The notes under the pieces: model-generated
What the model saw: only the letters and a program-made list of their open reading frames with translations
What the model was told of the DNA's origin: nothing
Database searches by the model: none
Position numbers and translations under genes: made by a program
Assembly: GCA_038848185.1 (NCBI GenBank)
Contig: JAWCNV010000023.1
Location: 1-20,783, forward strand
Length of the DNA stretch: 20,783 nucleotides
Reading direction: 5' to 3'
Origin: JAAOZP01 sp038848185
GTDB taxonomy: Archaea > Thermoproteota > EX4484-205 > JAAOZP01
Shown here: in pieces, positions 20,184 through 20,783 of the stretch
How the letters are laid out: each line of letters starts with the position of its first letter
How positions within the stretch are numbered: position 1 is the first letter of the stretch

Positions 20184-20783
20184 TTTTATACTGCTCTTCC
20201 TTATGTTTCTCTCCGGTTGTTGATGGTTCGCTAAGCATTTTCTCCATCTCTTTCTTCGCCTCCTCCTGAAGCATCCTGATTTCGTCAAGCTTCTCCTTAA
20301 CCCTGTTCAGCCATTCTTGACTAGCCTCTATACCCTTGTGTGCGAAGAATGCGATACCCTCATTTCTACTCTTGAATATGCCTGCATCAACAAGTGCATC
20401 AATCAGGTTTAAGTCTGCTTGCGGAAGCCTCACGGATGAAACAACAATAGACGGCACTCCGGTCCATGCTTTAGACAAGGATTCCTCAACCATTTTACCA
20501 ACATCAGGTATTTTTATTTCAGGAAGCTTGACCTCGGGAACCCTAAATTTCATAACATATGTTTCTCTTTCCCCAATGCCTCTCCTCAACTCCCTTATCC
20601 TATCCCTTATGCTATCCTCAACCTCCTCAACCCTGTCCAGAAAAGAGTCTAGGCTATCTTCAGCCTCGTCGAAACCATCTTCAAAAGAATCCTTCAAATC
20701 CTCAAACCTATCTTTCAACTCCTCGGCAAGCTCTTTCGGCTCATTCAGAGAAGCCTTACGGATCTCCCTTTTGAAATCGTTCA
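20179..20783 (-). CDS. Coiled-coil protein with ribbon-helix-helix-like segment, 5' end beyond the window
   Basis: The frame is open to the right edge with no stop (about 201 codons visible), so TTG 20718 is not the start and the N-terminus is outside the window. Visible order: a highly charged heptad-like helical region rich in Glu, Asp and Lys (EDLKDSFEDGFDEAEDSLDS and onward), a Val/Pro/Lys strand region (VPEVKLPEIKIPDVG), then SVRLPQADLNLIDALVDAGIFKSRNEGIAFF, which has the strand-helix-helix pattern of ribbon-helix-helix proteins. A final charged coiled coil follows. Similar proteins in archaea are annotated as hypothetical or CopG-like. The RHH-like part suggests DNA binding, and the coiled coil an oligomer. 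It is directly upstream of the SpoIIM-domain gene. Confidence 0.7.
   Translation of the reverse strand, partial: NDFKREIRKASLNEPKELAEELKDRFEDLKDSFEDGFDEAEDSLDSFLDRVEEVEDSIRDRIRELRRGIGERETYVMKFRVPEVKLPEIKIPDVGKMVEESLSKAWTGVPSIVVSSVRLPQADLNLIDALVDAGIFKSRNEGIAFFAHKGIEASQEWLNRVKEKLDEIRMLQEEAKKEMEKMLSEPSTTGEKHKEEQYKT

Overview
The window looks like part of an archaeal genome, most likely a thermophilic TACK-group (Thermoproteota-like) lineage from a metagenome assembly. The evidence is TATA-like boxes centred about 24-30 bp upstream of several start codons (leaderless or near-leaderless promoters), frequent TTG/GTG starts, an archaeal-type VapB antitoxin, an iron superoxide dismutase with the archaeal-type active-site His, and a small crenarchaeal-looking membrane protein at 4254. 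A run of 97 Ns (14724-14820) marks a scaffold gap. There are no tRNA or rRNA genes, no CRISPR array and no recognisable insertion sequence. The exact lineage cannot be fixed from the sequence alone.

Layout. (1) 1-3981, minus strand: a surface-glycan or membrane-glycosylation type operon. In transcription order it holds a small unknown protein, a membrane-anchored 145-aa protein, a 619-aa polytopic GT-C-like membrane protein, a 204-aa unknown, a second copy of the first small unknown, and the first 21 residues of a family 2 glycosyltransferase that runs off the left edge. The two small unknowns are clear paralogues that bracket the operon. (2) 4254-5142, plus strand: two small membrane proteins, the second a MscL mechanosensitive channel. 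(3) 5198-10831, minus strand: a carbohydrate block of aldo/keto reductase, zinc-dependent polyol-type dehydrogenase, a vapBC toxin-antitoxin pair, and a large GH35 beta-galactosidase directly downstream of vapC. (4) 10955-13011: a divergent superoxide dismutase, a 48-aa CxxC-x17-CxxC zinc-ribbon microprotein, a membrane protein with a C-terminal zinc ribbon, and a flavodoxin-like protein. (5) 13036-17191: a xylose-isomerase-like TIM-barrel protein, divergent from a 5-formyltetrahydrofolate cyclo-ligase-like protein across a palindromic TATA box, then a GH94 cellobiose-phosphorylase-type enzyme interrupted by the N gap, and a convergent ThuA-like protein. (6) 17289-20783: a half-size EamA transporter with a class I methyltransferase, and a convergent SpoIIM-domain membrane protein preceded by a coiled-coil/ribbon-helix-helix-like gene that is cut by the right edge.

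Together, regions 3 and 5 suggest cytoplasmic handling of short beta-linked sugars. GH35 would release galactose and GH94 would phosphorolyse cellobiose-like disaccharides. The dehydrogenase, aldo/keto reductase, TIM-barrel protein and ThuA-like protein could oxidise or isomerise the products. Neither glycosidase has a signal peptide, and no sugar uptake system is present in the window, so uptake must be encoded elsewhere. The features most worth a second look are the duplicated small protein family flanking the GT-C operon, the vapBC-GH35 linkage with a palindrome at the expected start site, the symmetric TATA palindrome, and the TIM-barrel/ThuA combination next to phosphorolytic sugar metabolism.
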